Assembly: GCF_000519085.1 (NCBI RefSeq)
Contig: NZ_KI912577.1
Span: forward strand, 3,962,035 to 4,026,034
DNA: 64,000 nucleotides
Direction: 5' to 3'
Origin: Methylobacterium sp. 10
Lineage (GTDB): Bacteria; Pseudomonadota; Alphaproteobacteria; Rhizobiales; Beijerinckiaceae
Under the pieces are notes generated by a model. The model saw only the letters and a program-made list of their open reading frames with translations. It made no database searches and was not told where the DNA came from. Made by a program: the position numbers and the translations under genes. Positions 8,881 through 18,532 of this stretch are shown here, in pieces; position 1 is the first letter of the stretch; every line of letters begins with the position of its first letter.

Positions 8881-9677
8881 GCACCCTCACCCTGCGCCAG
8901 GAGCCGCCGGAGCGGCTCGATTTCCTCCACGTGAATCCGCTCTCCCTGAGTGGTCTGACCGAGACCGACGCGGCCAAGCTCCCCATCGGCACAAGCCGAC
9001 GCGGCCTGACCCTCGGCGACGTCTTCACGATCAGCCTCGACGGCTCTGACAGCCTGACCATCGAAGGCGGCTCCTCCCGCTTCGACAGCGTCGGCGCCTC
9101 GCTCAGCGGCGGTTCGATCCGCGTCGTCGGCGACGTAGGCCAGCGCCTCGGCGCCGGCATGGCATCGGGATCCGTCACGGTCACGGGATCGGCCGGCCCC
9201 TATGCCGGATCCGGCGCCAAGGGCGGGACGATCACCATCGAGGGCGATGCCGGCGATCATGCCGGCGGGGCGGTCTATGCCGCCAAGGCGGGGCTCGATG
9301 GCGCCACGCTGGTGATCCGCGGATCGGCCGGCGATTACCTCGGCGACCGCATGCGGCGCGGGCTGATCCTGGTCGGTGCCGCAGGCGCCCATGCCGGATC
9401 GCGGATGATCGCGGGCACGATCGCGGCCCTTTCGGTGGGTGACCATCCGGGCTACGGCATGCGGCGCGGGACGATCCTCGCCGGCGGGCACGGAGCCCTG
9501 AGCCCGAGCTTCGTCGAGACGGGAACACACGATCTCGTGTTCCTGCGGCTGCTCGCCCGGTCCCTGCGTGCCCTCAGCCCCACCCATGCCGACCTCGCCG
9601 CCGGGGCGCTCAAGCGCTATTCCGGCGATCTCGCGACCCTTGGCAAGGGTGAACTCTGGGTCACGGCCGGGCGATAG
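8877..9677 (+). CDS. fhcC: Fhc complex subunit C
   Basis: The 266-residue protein is the bacterial counterpart of FwdC/FmdC and is the last gene of the fhcBADC operon. From about residue 75 to 210 it is a run of glycine-spaced repeats (for example GDAGDHAGGAVYAAK and GAAGAHAGSRMIAG), the beta-helix pattern also found in the C-terminal domain of glutamate synthase. It is a structural subunit that packs against FhcA and FhcB. No further gene follows on this strand for over 700 bases, and no clear terminator was seen after the stop. Confidence 0.94.
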   Translation: MSTLTLRQEPPERLDFLHVNPLSLSGLTETDAAKLPIGTSRRGLTLGDVFTISLDGSDSLTIEGGSSRFDSVGASLSGGSIRVVGDVGQRLGAGMASGSVTVTGSAGPYAGSGAKGGTITIEGDAGDHAGGAVYAAKAGLDGATLVIRGSAGDYLGDRMRRGLILVGAAGAHAGSRMIAGTIAALSVGDHPGYGMRRGTILAGGHGALSPSFVETGTHDLVFLRLLARSLRALSPTHADLAAGALKRYSGDLATLGKGELWVTAGR

Positions 9678-10452
9678 GCCCTTCGATTCCTCCCCGGCGG
9701 CGGTACGACGCCGTCGGCGAGACGATCAGCGAAGCCATCAGGGTCATGGCTCCGATCGAGAGTGCCCGTCGGGCATCGCTGGAAGACCCTCCGCCTCTCG
9801 CGTGGTGCCCGTCGCGGTCGGCTCAATGGGTGGTCCCGCCTACCCTGCGGCTACCGTCACGACGAAGAAGATCCTGATCGCCCATGGCAGAGCGACCGTC
9901 CCGTAGCGGTGCGCCACTCGTCGAATGGCTTGGTCTCGCCTTGAGCGAACGGCCGGATCACCAGAATTGATTCTGCCCCGACAGGTCCGGCGAATGCCGC
10001 AGCTGGCTGAATGCCGGCTTAAGACGCGCGACCTCAGGATCACCGGACGCAATCAACCTCCCGTTACCTGCATTTGCGTGCCGGATCGTGCCGATGGGCC
10101 GGCGCCTTCGCAGCGCTCGCCAAACGGGCAATCTTCGCATCGCAACCCAGGACAAAAGGTTGTTCCTAACTCCAATGATGCAGAATTGTTCCGCTTAATA
10201 AATGCTTGCGGGAAGTGAAAACCGGTCGTCACGGTGATGTATCTGGATCGTGACCGAGATGGAGCGGGAAAGGCACCGAAAGTGCGCCAAAGCACGTCGC
10301 TGGCCCCTCGTTCCTCACCTGCGCCTAACCTTTACCCTTCGTTGACGGCTGCCGTTGTATTCGGTGGATGTTGTTGCAGGAATGCGACAGACCTCACGCC
10401 CGTCCGAGCCTACAAGCACCTAGGCTTAATGCCCATCAGGACCAGACACACA
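9678..10452. other. Long intergenic stretch after fhcC
   Basis: This 775-base stretch separates the fhc operon from the outer-membrane protein gene. It holds only short competing frames. On the reverse strand two short hydrophobic stretches appear in different frames near 9700-9760 and 9850-9900, possibly a decayed membrane-protein gene, but I cannot support that. Positions 10155-10215 are noticeably AT-rich, and this is the best place to look for the promoter of the downstream gene. No tRNA fold was recognised. Confidence 0.45.
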
Positions 10453-11280
10453 ATGAAAAGACTGCTTCTCGCTACGACCGTTCTCGCCGGCCTGACTGCT
10501 GTCGCTTCGGCCGCCGACCTTCCCCGTCGCGCCGCCCCGCCGGTCTTCATCCCGGTCCCGGTCTTCACGTGGACGGGCTTCTACGCCGGTATCAACGCCG
10601 GTTACGCTTTCGACACCGGCAAGGAAGGCCCGAACTCCTTCGCCGTGCCGAGCCGCTTCACCGCCGCTGGCACCCCGCAGATCGCTACGTTCAGCAAGGA
10701 TAGCCAGGACGGCTTCTCCGGCGGCGCGCAGATCGGCTACAACTACCAGTTCACCCCGGGTTCGGGCGTGGTCGTCGGTATCGAAGCCGACGCCCAGTAC
10801 CTCGATTTCGGCTCCAAGCGTCGTGACTCGGGCATCGTTGCCGCTCCCGGCTTCGCCATCAACGACCCGCGCGGCCTCTCCAGCCTCGACTTCTTCGGCA
10901 CCGTCCGCGGTCGCCTCGGCTACGCCTTCGACCGCACCCTCGTGTACGGCACCGGCGGCTTCGCCTACGGCGCCGGCAGCACCGAGCGTAGCTTCGGCGG
11001 CTTCAAGGGCAACGACGACTTCCGCACCGGCTACGCTGTCGGTGGTGGTATCGAATACGCTCTCCCCACCGAGTCGTTCTTCAACTTCTTCCGCGCTTCC
11101 GCTGTGACGCTGAAGGTCGAAGGCCTGTACGTGAACCTCGATCGCGGCACCCGCAACCAGGGCGCCTTCATCATCGACACCACCGACAACTCGGTTGTGC
11201 GCTCGATCAGCACCGGTCGTCGCGACGACGAGTTCGCCGTCGTCCGCGCCGGCCTGAACTACAAGTTCGGCACCTACTAG
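10453..11280 (+). CDS. Omp25-type outer-membrane beta-barrel protein
   Basis: The 275-residue protein has a clean signal peptide (MKRLLLATTVLAGLTAVASA, cleavage before ADLPRR). It is followed by TWTGFYAGINAGYAFDTGKE, the typical entry to an eight-stranded OmpA/Omp25-like barrel of Hyphomicrobiales. Alternating aromatic/glycine strands continue to the C-terminal VRAGLNYKFGTY, ending in an aromatic-rich strand as barrels do. The ATG at 10453 was chosen because the signal peptide starts there. No strong Shine-Dalgarno is visible. It probably acts as an abundant structural or porin-like surface protein. It stands alone and is closed by a rho-independent terminator. Confidence 0.88.
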   Translation: MKRLLLATTVLAGLTAVASAADLPRRAAPPVFIPVPVFTWTGFYAGINAGYAFDTGKEGPNSFAVPSRFTAAGTPQIATFSKDSQDGFSGGAQIGYNYQFTPGSGVVVGIEADAQYLDFGSKRRDSGIVAAPGFAINDPRGLSSLDFFGTVRGRLGYAFDRTLVYGTGGFAYGAGSTERSFGGFKGNDDFRTGYAVGGGIEYALPTESFFNFFRASAVTLKVEGLYVNLDRGTRNQGAFIIDTTDNSVVRSISTGRRDDEFAVVRAGLNYKFGTY

Positions 11281-11342
11281 GATCATCCATGATCGCCGCG
11301 CGCTCCTTTAGGGGATCGCGCGGCATCGGGATCGTCGACGTG

Positions 11343-11371
11343 AAAAACCCGGCCTCGCGGCCGGGTTTTTT
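11343..11371 (+). terminator. Rho-independent terminator of the Omp25-type gene
   Basis: A seven-base-pair stem CCCGGCC/GGCCGGG with a TCGC loop is followed by six T and preceded by five A. It lies 63 bases after the stop codon of the outer-membrane protein gene and could also work on the other strand for leftward transcripts. Confidence 0.9.
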
Positions 11372-11580
11372 GCGTTGATGGAGACTCACTCGCAATTCAC
11401 CCTATTCCGGACGTCCGGAGCGCGAGCGAAGGGTGATCCGGGATTTGTCGCGGGATGTGGTGGACGCGTCTTCGGCTTGGGGGTGGCGCGGCGCGGCTCT
11501 TCGCCTCTGGCTCCCTTGGCTCTCCACCCCTCCGGGAAGGAGGCGAGCCCGGATCGATCGAACTCGCGCCCTGCCTGTCC

Positions 11581-13671
11581 TCAGATATCGAGTGTCGCCT
11601 CGTCGGCGAAGGCGGCACGCTCGGAGATGAAGGCGAAGCGGGCTTCGGGCTTGTTGCCCATCAATCGCTCCACGGCATCGCCGGTGGAGTCCCGCGCCTC
11701 GTCGAGGACGGCCACGCGCAGGAGTGTGCGCTTCTTGGGGTCCATCGTGGTCTCCTTCAGCTGCGCCGGCATCATCTCGCCCAAGCCCTTGAAGCGGCTG
11801 ATCTCCACCTTGCCGCCCTTGAAGACGGTCTTGATCACCCGCTCCTTGTCGGCGTCGTCACGGGCATAGACCGTCTTTGCGCCGTGGGTCAGCCGGTAGA
11901 GCGGCGGGATCGCGAGGTAGAGATGACCCTTGTCGATGAGCTTGGGCATCTGCCGGTAGAAGAAGGTGATCAGCAGCGAGGCGATGTGGGCGCCGTCGAC
12001 ATCCGCGTCGGTCATGATGATGACCTTCTCGTAGCGAAGGTCCTCGCCCTTGTAGCCGTTGCCGGTGCCGCAGCCGAGGGCCTGGGTCAGGTCGGAGATG
12101 AGCTGGTTGGCCCCCATCTTGTCGCGGCTGGCCGAGGCCACGTTGAGGATCTTGCCGCGTAGGGGCAGGATCGCTTGGCTGGCGCGGTCCCGCGCCTGCT
12201 TCGCCGAACCGCCGGCGGAATCGCCCTCGACGATGAAGATTTCCGAACCGGCCGTACCGGCCTTGGAGCAGTCGGCGAGCTTGCCCGGCAGCCGCAGCTT
12301 GCGGGTGGCCGATTTGCGGGCGACCTCCTTCTCCTGACGCCGGCGCAGGCGCTCCTCGGCCCGGTCGATCACCCAGTCGAGGAGCTTGTTGGCTTGAGCC
12401 GGGGAGGCAGCGAGCCAGTGGTCGAAGGCATCGCGGATCGCCGTCTCGACGATGCGCGAGGCTTCCACCGTGGCGAGCTTGTCCTTGGTCTGGCCCTGGA
12501 ACTCCGGCTCGCGGATGAAGACAGAGAGCATCGAGGCGCAGGTCGCCATCACGTCGTCGGTGGTGACGGAGGTCATCCGCTTGGCCTGGCCGACGCGCTC
12601 GGCATGCTCGCGCAGGGCCCGCAGCAGGGCGACGCGCAGGCCGCTCTCGTGGGTGCCGCCCTCGGCGGTGGGAATGGTGTTGCAGTAGGAGTGCGAGACC
12701 CCGTCCTCCACCACCATCCAGGCGACGGCCCATTCGAGGGAGCCGTGGCCGCCGGGCTTCGTCACCTTGCCGGCGAAGACCGCATCGGTGACGAGCTCCT
12801 TGCCGTCGAGGTCGCGGGCGAGATAGTCGCGCAGGCCACCGGGGAAGCGATGCACGGTCTCGGCCGGCACGTCGGCGATGCCCTCCAGCAGGGCGGGCGC
12901 ACAGCGCCAGCGGATCTCGACGCCGCCGAACAGGTAGGCCTTGGAGCGCGCCATCTTGAACAGCCGGCGCGGATCGAACTTCAGCGCGCCGAAGATCTGC
13001 GCATCGGGGTGGAATCGCACCCGCGTGCCGCGCCGGTTCTGCACCCGGCCCACCGTCTCCAGGGGCCCCTGGACATGGCCCCGCGAAAAGGTCTGGCGGT
13101 AGAGAACCTGGCTTCGGGCCACCTCGACTTCGAGGATGTCGGACAGGGCGTTGACCACGGAAATACCGACACCGTGCAGGCCGCCGGAGGTCTCGTAGAC
13201 CTTCGAGTCGAACTTGCCGCCCGCATGCAGCGTGGTCATGATCACTTCGAGGGCGGATTTGCCCGGAAATTTCGGATGCGGGTCCACCGGGATGCCGCGG
13301 CCATTGTCGGTGATGACGAGGTGGCCGGTCTCCTCCAGCTCCACCTCGATGTAGCTGGCATGGCCCGCCACCGCCTCGTCCATGGAATTGTCGATCACCT
13401 CCGCGAAGAGGTGATGCAGGGCGCGCTCGTCGGTGCCGCCGATATACATGCCCGGCCGGCGCCGGACCGGCTCCAGGCCTTCCAGCACCTCGATCGACGA
13501 TGCGTCGTAGCCGGCTTCCGCGGCATCGACCGGCGCTCGGTCGAGAGGAGCACGCGCGGCCGAAGCGGCCTTCGCGCCGCGCACGGGCGCCTGACCGCCC
13601 GCGAACAGGTCGCTCGGCCGGCCGCCGGCTGGGGCCGGTACGGCCTGACGTGAGGTCTCGCGCTGAGTCAT
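11581..13671 (-). CDS. parE: DNA topoisomerase IV subunit B
   Basis: The 696-residue type IIA topoisomerase ATPase subunit pairs with ParC to decatenate chromosomes. The GHKL ATPase motifs are visible as VIDNSMDEAVAGHA, ITDNGRGIPVD and SGGLHGVGISVVNAL. The TOPRIM motif EGDSAGGSAKQARD lies near residue 460, and the metal-binding MTDADVDGAHIA is further on. About 65 poorly conserved residues precede the ATPase domain. The ATG at 13669-13671 gives MTQRETSRQAVP; the frame remains open upstream, but those codons do not look like ParE. There is no partner parC in the window. Confidence 0.96.
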   Translation of the reverse strand: MTQRETSRQAVPAPAGGRPSDLFAGGQAPVRGAKAASAARAPLDRAPVDAAEAGYDASSIEVLEGLEPVRRRPGMYIGGTDERALHHLFAEVIDNSMDEAVAGHASYIEVELEETGHLVITDNGRGIPVDPHPKFPGKSALEVIMTTLHAGGKFDSKVYETSGGLHGVGISVVNALSDILEVEVARSQVLYRQTFSRGHVQGPLETVGRVQNRRGTRVRFHPDAQIFGALKFDPRRLFKMARSKAYLFGGVEIRWRCAPALLEGIADVPAETVHRFPGGLRDYLARDLDGKELVTDAVFAGKVTKPGGHGSLEWAVAWMVVEDGVSHSYCNTIPTAEGGTHESGLRVALLRALREHAERVGQAKRMTSVTTDDVMATCASMLSVFIREPEFQGQTKDKLATVEASRIVETAIRDAFDHWLAASPAQANKLLDWVIDRAEERLRRRQEKEVARKSATRKLRLPGKLADCSKAGTAGSEIFIVEGDSAGGSAKQARDRASQAILPLRGKILNVASASRDKMGANQLISDLTQALGCGTGNGYKGEDLRYEKVIIMTDADVDGAHIASLLITFFYRQMPKLIDKGHLYLAIPPLYRLTHGAKTVYARDDADKERVIKTVFKGGKVEISRFKGLGEMMPAQLKETTMDPKKRTLLRVAVLDEARDSTGDAVERLMGNKPEARFAFISERAAFADEATLDI

Positions 13672-13898
13672 GGTCCAACCATACAGGAACGAAACGGAAA
13701 CGTGAAGCGATGCCGCCTTCCCCGGCGGCCGCTCTCCCGGTGTTCCTGCATAGCTTGCGCCGATTCCGTTAACGCTGTGTCGCCGGGGTATCGGAGGTGC
13801 CGTCGCCTTCGTTACGCTCCGCCCCCGGCCACGGATGTTGGAGCCCGATCCGGGCTCGGCGGAGGACGCCGCGAAGCGCCGTGGGCCGGTGGTAGACG

Positions 13899-15878
13899 TC
13901 AGCTTCCCACCCGGCCGCCCCCACGCCTGGTGATCGCGACGATGGCAGGGCGGGGCGGCATTCCGTCGATGAAATCCGGCCAGCGGGTGGAGGGCGCCTC
14001 GAAGGTGGCGGGGGCGGCCTTCGGATCCTCCTCGTCGGCCTCGCCGGGATGCTGCACGGCGACGAAGAAGGTGGTGTCGTCGGGGGTGAAATAGGGGCCG
14101 CACATCTCGGCGCCGTTGGGCACCCGGAAGAAGTGCTTGCCGGTGCCCCGTCCCTGCCCGTCCGTCTCCATGGCCCAGATGCCGTCGTTGCGGCCCGTCT
14201 TCGACGGCGAGTTCCCGTCGGTGGCGACCCAGAGCCGGCCCTGCCCGTCCACCGAGCAATTGTCCGGCATGCCGAACCAGCCGTCCCTCGTCGTCGCCGA
14301 GGAGAAGGTGGCGCCCACCGCTGCGATGGAGGGATCGCCACATTTGACGAGGATCTCCCAGGCGAAGCCCGAGGCCGCATGGTCGCCCCCGTCGGGGGTC
14401 AGTTCCACGATGTGGCCGAAGCGGTTGTCGGGCCGCGGATTGGCGGCGTTCACGTCGTCGACTTTGCGCTTCCCGTTATTGGTGAGCATGACATAGACCT
14501 TGCCGGTCTTCGGATTGGCCTCGACGTCTTCCGGACGGTCCATCTTGGTGGCACCGAGGAGATCGGCGGCACGCCGCGCCTCGATGACCACGTCGGCCTG
14601 GGAGAGGAATCCGTTCTCCGGCGTCAGGAGGGCCTGTCCGAAGACCAGCGGCATCCAGGCGCCGCGCCCGTCCGCATCGAACCGGGCGACGTGCAGCGTG
14701 CCGGAATCGAGGATGTCACGGTTGGCCCGCCGGTCGGTGAGGTTCACGGCCGCGTCCGTCACGAACTTGTAGACGTAGTCGAAACGCTCGTCGTCGCCTT
14801 GGTAGACGACGTAAGCCCCACTCTTCGCAACGATACCGGCGGCGCCTTCGTGCTTGAACCGGCCCATGGCGGTGCGCTTGACCGGGACTGAGGCAGGATC
14901 GAACGGGTCGATCTCCACCACCCAGCCGAAGCGGTTGGGCTCGTTCGGCTCCTTGGAGAGGTCGAAGCGATCGTGGAAGCGGCCCCAGGCATAGGCGTTG
15001 CCGGGCAGGCCGAGGCGCCTGTGGTTGCGCGCCTCGGCGGAACCCTCGGCCAGGGCACCCGAGAAGTAGTAGTTGGTGTTCTCCTCGCAGGTGAGCCACG
15101 TCCCCCAGGGCGTGGTGCCGCCGGCGCAATTGTTGATCATGCCCTTCACGGCACGGCCGGACGGGTCGTCGGTGGTCTTCAGCCGATCAGACCCGGCGGC
15201 CGGTCCGGAGAGGGCCATCGCCGTCTCGACGGTAATGCGTCGGGCGTATCGCGACCCCGGTACCACGGCCCACTTGCCGTCCATGCGCTTCACCTCGATC
15301 ACCGAGCCGCCATGGGCGGCCATCTCGATATCGACGAGGTCTTGGTTCATGCCCCTGAAGGCCACGGTCTTGATGTCCTGGCGGCCGAGGCCGGGGAACA
15401 TCAGTTCCTCGTTGGTGTATTCGTGGTTGACTACGAGAAGGCCGTGCGCGGCCGGGTCGGCGGCGCCGGGCATCGGGAAGTAGCCGACGAAGTCATTGTT
15501 GTAGCCAAATTGCCGGGCCTGCGCCGCGGCACTCTGGTTCAGTGGATCGAAGGCGGGCGCGCCGGGCAGGACCGGATCGCCCCAGCGGATCAGGATGTCG
15601 GCATCGTGCCCTTCGGCCACGTGATGGTGCGCGTCCGATCCCGCCTCGATCTCCCTGAATGGGAACGGTGTCGCCCGCGCCGCGACTGGGCCGGCGGCGA
15701 GCGCGCGAGGCGTCACCACCGCCGCGATGGCGCCAACCCCGAGGAGACCGCGCAGCAGGTCACGCCGGTCGAACCGGGCCGCGACCACATCGCCGAAGGT
15801 GGCGTTGCCGCTCGTATTCGTGCCGGCATCCTCACCGTCCTCGGCGGCCTGCGAGCGGGTGCGCAGCGGCTCAGTCAT
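13899..15878 (-). CDS. phoX: PhoX-family alkaline phosphatase, Tat-exported
   Basis: The 659-residue protein belongs to the PhoX/DUF839 family of calcium- and iron-dependent phosphomonoesterases that release phosphate in the periplasm. A Tat signal is seen as FDRRDLLRGLLGVGA followed by a hydrophobic run and an Ala-rich cleavage region near residue 60. Family blocks include VVNHEYTNEELMFPG, GTWLTCEENTNYYF and DRPEDVEANPKTGKVYVMLTN. The ATG at 15876-15878 has AAGGAACG upstream. The upstream extension of the frame is not signal-peptide-like. Phosphate-starvation control is usual for the family, but no pho box was identified here. Confidence 0.9.
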   Translation of the reverse strand: MTEPLRTRSQAAEDGEDAGTNTSGNATFGDVVAARFDRRDLLRGLLGVGAIAAVVTPRALAAGPVAARATPFPFREIEAGSDAHHHVAEGHDADILIRWGDPVLPGAPAFDPLNQSAAAQARQFGYNNDFVGYFPMPGAADPAAHGLLVVNHEYTNEELMFPGLGRQDIKTVAFRGMNQDLVDIEMAAHGGSVIEVKRMDGKWAVVPGSRYARRITVETAMALSGPAAGSDRLKTTDDPSGRAVKGMINNCAGGTTPWGTWLTCEENTNYYFSGALAEGSAEARNHRRLGLPGNAYAWGRFHDRFDLSKEPNEPNRFGWVVEIDPFDPASVPVKRTAMGRFKHEGAAGIVAKSGAYVVYQGDDERFDYVYKFVTDAAVNLTDRRANRDILDSGTLHVARFDADGRGAWMPLVFGQALLTPENGFLSQADVVIEARRAADLLGATKMDRPEDVEANPKTGKVYVMLTNNGKRKVDDVNAANPRPDNRFGHIVELTPDGGDHAASGFAWEILVKCGDPSIAAVGATFSSATTRDGWFGMPDNCSVDGQGRLWVATDGNSPSKTGRNDGIWAMETDGQGRGTGKHFFRVPNGAEMCGPYFTPDDTTFFVAVQHPGEADEEDPKAAPATFEAPSTRWPDFIDGMPPRPAIVAITRRGGGRVGS

Positions 15879-16010
15879 GTGAACGCGTTCCTTGGAATGA
15901 ATCGAGTTCGAGTTAGGCGCGCCACATGGCGGGCGGATGACGCCGGCGTTCCGGAACCAACCCTGAGTTGGTGCGTTGGCGCACATAGAACCAGTCTATG
16001 GGAGAGCGAC

Positions 16011-16208
16011 ATGGCGCCGTCCGCAGCCTTGAGCATGGTGCGCCACGACGATCTCATTCGCGCGTCGCAGGCGGCAGGCCGCGCCTTCTCGCCGATCGAG
16101 GATGGGCTGGACGACGGCGCTGTCGCATCATCCAGGTTCCTGGCTCTCTCTGCCCTATCGCTGGCGGGGTTCATCGCCAGCTTCGGTATCTTCTTCGTCT
16201 TCATCTGA
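16011..16208 (+). CDS. Small single-pass membrane protein, unknown function
   Basis: The 65-residue product starts MAPSAALSMVRHDDLIRASQ. It has a polar N-terminal half and one hydrophobic segment near the C-terminus (residues about 44-65, SALSLAGFIASFGIFFVFI). A GGAGAG ribosome-binding site lies five bases before the ATG. It is divergent from phoX (132-base gap) and converges with the radical SAM gene ten bases away. I do not recognise the family. The ribosome-binding site and membrane segment argue that it is real. Confidence 0.6.
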   Translation: MAPSAALSMVRHDDLIRASQAAGRAFSPIEDGLDDGAVASSRFLALSALSLAGFIASFGIFFVFI

Positions 16209-16217
16209 GGTCGACCG

Positions 16218-17756
16218 TCACGCCGCATCGGCGCGGAGACTCGCGGGCCTAGGGCGCCGTTCCGCGCGGCTGGCCGCCATGGATTCCTCCTCGCTTTCCT
16301 GTGGCTCCCCCCAGAATTCTGCGACGCTCGGCCCGTTCTCCACCAATGGGTCGCGCAGGAAGTTCCTGATCTCATAGGGCCACACCCGACGCCCCATCCG
16401 CGTGTACCAGCGCATGGCGTGGCGCAGTCCCGCGTCGCGATGGAACAGGACACGTGCGAGCGCACGCGGGCGAGCCTGGACCGCCACCTCGATGAACTTG
16501 AACCACAGCAGCACCCGCCACGGCGCCATGTGCCGGGTCGCCAGCACCTGATGCTTGTAGTCCCAGCGGCGGCGGTCGGTCTGGATCACCCGCCGGTCGG
16601 CAGCGAAGCTGAAATACGGCGTCCAGCGATGGGGCGTCACGTAGAGCATCTGGATCTGGTCGGGATCGTAGGACAGCAGTTGGCGCAGGCCGCGCCAGTA
16701 ATCCCGATCCGTCTCTTCCTCGAACCCGATGACCCAGGTCGCCATGGAGAGGATACCGTGGCGGCGCAGCAGACGGATCGCCTCGCGGTCCGTGGTGGTG
16801 GCGCCGCCTTTCCTGATGCGCGCCAGCGTCGCCTCGTCGGTGCTTTCCAACCCGAGGAGGAAGCGCGTCCAGCCGGCTTGCTTGTAGAGATGCAGGATGT
16901 CGGCGTCGCGCACGATGTCGTCGGCACGGGTCGAGCCCACCAGGATGAGGTCGACATCCTCCGCGATCAGCGCCTCCAGGAAGACCCGCCACGCCTTCTT
17001 CGAGACGGTGGGGTTCTCGTCGGCGAAGTTGATGACCCGCACCCCGTGGTCGCGATGGAGCCGGGCCAGTTCCTTGGCGAACGTCACCGGGTCCTTGTGG
17101 CGCCAGCGGGTCCAGAAGCCACGCTGGCCGCAGTAATTGCAGAGATGCGGACAGCCGCGTGAGAACTGCACGACGACGGCTCGCAGGCCGCCCCAATAGC
17201 TGTAGCGAGCATGGTCGATCAGCTCCCAGCCGACGCGGTATGCGTCGAGATCGCAGATCACGGGCGCGGCCTGCGTCGCATGGGGCCCGTCGCCGCTGCG
17301 AAAGGCAATGCCCGGCACGGAGGCGAGGGGCGATCCCGCTGAGAGCGCAGCCATCAGGCGTCGCGCCGTCTCCTCGCCCTCCCCGCGCACGATGGCGGTG
17401 ACGTAGGGCTCGTCCTTCAGGATCTCGCGCCAATGATAGGTCGGGAACACCCCGCCATAGACGATGGTCAGACCCGGCCGGGCGCTCGCCGATCGTGATG
17501 CGATGTCGGCGATGACCGGATGGCCCGAGGTCGAGCCGGAATGCCCGAACAGGACGGCATCGGGACGGAAGGCCAGCACCTCCGCGACGATGGCGTCCGG
17601 ATCCATCGGGCCGAACTCTCCATCGATCAGGTGCACCTCATGCCCGTCGTCGATGAGGGGGCCGCCGATGGCGAGAAGCCCCAGCGGTGGGAGATGGTCG
17701 TCGGGAATGCGGCTGCCGATGGCCGGGTGTGGCACGTTGACGAGGACGATGCACAT
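16218..17756 (-). CDS. Cobalamin-binding-domain radical SAM enzyme (BchE-like)
   Basis: The 512-residue protein has an N-terminal B12-binding-like Rossmann domain (residues 1-140, with PPLGLLAIGGPLIDDGHEV and VYGGVFPTYHWREIL). The radical SAM core carries the [4Fe-4S] motif CPHLCNYC with Cys202, Cys206 and Cys209. The motif context (GQRGFWTRWRHKDP) resembles proteins annotated as anaerobic Mg-protoporphyrin ester cyclase BchE. However, no bacteriochlorophyll genes are nearby, and the partner gene 27 bases upstream encodes a cis-prenyltransferase. A role in modifying a polyprenyl or other hydrophobic substrate is therefore possible but unproven. The C-terminus is Arg/Glu-rich. Confidence 0.82.
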   Translation of the reverse strand: MCIVLVNVPHPAIGSRIPDDHLPPLGLLAIGGPLIDDGHEVHLIDGEFGPMDPDAIVAEVLAFRPDAVLFGHSGSTSGHPVIADIASRSASARPGLTIVYGGVFPTYHWREILKDEPYVTAIVRGEGEETARRLMAALSAGSPLASVPGIAFRSGDGPHATQAAPVICDLDAYRVGWELIDHARYSYWGGLRAVVVQFSRGCPHLCNYCGQRGFWTRWRHKDPVTFAKELARLHRDHGVRVINFADENPTVSKKAWRVFLEALIAEDVDLILVGSTRADDIVRDADILHLYKQAGWTRFLLGLESTDEATLARIRKGGATTTDREAIRLLRRHGILSMATWVIGFEEETDRDYWRGLRQLLSYDPDQIQMLYVTPHRWTPYFSFAADRRVIQTDRRRWDYKHQVLATRHMAPWRVLLWFKFIEVAVQARPRALARVLFHRDAGLRHAMRWYTRMGRRVWPYEIRNFLRDPLVENGPSVAEFWGEPQESEEESMAASRAERRPRPASLRADAA

Positions 17757-17783
17757 GGCTTTCCCTATCCTGAGTCGATCCCT

Positions 17784-18494
17784 TCAGGCGGCGGCGCACG
17801 GGGCATCCAGCCCGCCGAAACGGCGGTCGCGACACCGGTAGGCGGCGAGTGCTTCTTCGAGGTCGCCGGCGTCGAAATCCGGCCAATGGCGGCGCGTGAA
17901 GTGGAGTTCGGCGTAGGCGCTCTCCCAGAGCAGGAAGTCGGAGAGCCGCTGCTCGCCGCTGGTGCGGACCACGAGATCCACGTCGGGAACGCAGGCATCG
18001 CCGGTCACCAGGGTCGAGAAGGCGGCGCGGGTCATGCCGGGATCGCCGGCGCTGGTGAGCGCGGCGGCGAGGATGGCGTCGCGCGCCGAGTAATCGACGG
18101 CGATCCGCAGATGCAGGGCCTTCCCGGCGAGGGTCGCTGATTCCGCGCGGCCGATGGCGGCGGCGAGACCCTCGGGCAGACGGTCGCGCCGGCCGATCAC
18201 GCTGAGCCGCACGCCGTTCTCAACCAATCGGGAAACCTCGTTGCGGAGATAGAGCCGGAGCAGCCCCATCAGGGCGGAGACCTCTGCTTCCGGGCGTCGC
18301 CAGTTGTCGCAGGAGAAGGCGTAGAGGGTGAGGGTGCCAATCCTCTGCTTCGGCGCTGCCTCGACGACCCGGCGAATCGCCTCGACACCTTCCTTGTGGC
18401 CGAGCGCGCGGGGCAGGCCGCGCGCCGAGGCCCAGCGCCCGTTGCCGTCCATGATGATTCCGACATGCAGGCCGCGTGTCTGTTCACTTTGCAT
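17784..18494 (-). CDS. Cis-prenyltransferase (undecaprenyl diphosphate synthase family), possibly a second copy
   Basis: The 236-residue protein shows the family signature HVGIIMDGNGRWASARGL, with the catalytic Asp at residue 16, and the C-terminal VVRTSGEQRLSDFLLWESA motif. The usual NYGGR segment is replaced by DYSAR, so it is divergent from the housekeeping UppS. It is also not in the usual pyrH-frr-cdsA-dxr context. The ATG at 18492-18494 has AAGGA eight bases upstream; a TTG 18 bases further up is less likely. It probably condenses isopentenyl diphosphate units into a Z-polyprenyl chain. It appears to form an operon with the radical SAM gene downstream and with the regulator/membrane pair upstream. 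Confidence 0.85.
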   Translation of the reverse strand: MQSEQTRGLHVGIIMDGNGRWASARGLPRALGHKEGVEAIRRVVEAAPKQRIGTLTLYAFSCDNWRRPEAEVSALMGLLRLYLRNEVSRLVENGVRLSVIGRRDRLPEGLAAAIGRAESATLAGKALHLRIAVDYSARDAILAAALTSAGDPGMTRAAFSTLVTGDACVPDVDLVVRTSGEQRLSDFLLWESAYAELHFTRRHWPDFDAGDLEEALAAYRCRDRRFGGLDAPCAAA

Positions 18495-18532
18495 CACAAA
18501 GTTCCTTGGCAAAAAAGGACGGATCTCGGGCG

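Noticed and set aside
9700..9900. Short hydrophobic stretches on the - strand after fhcC that might be remains of a membrane-protein gene.
   Set aside because: They are in different frames, very short, and lack any identifiable motif.
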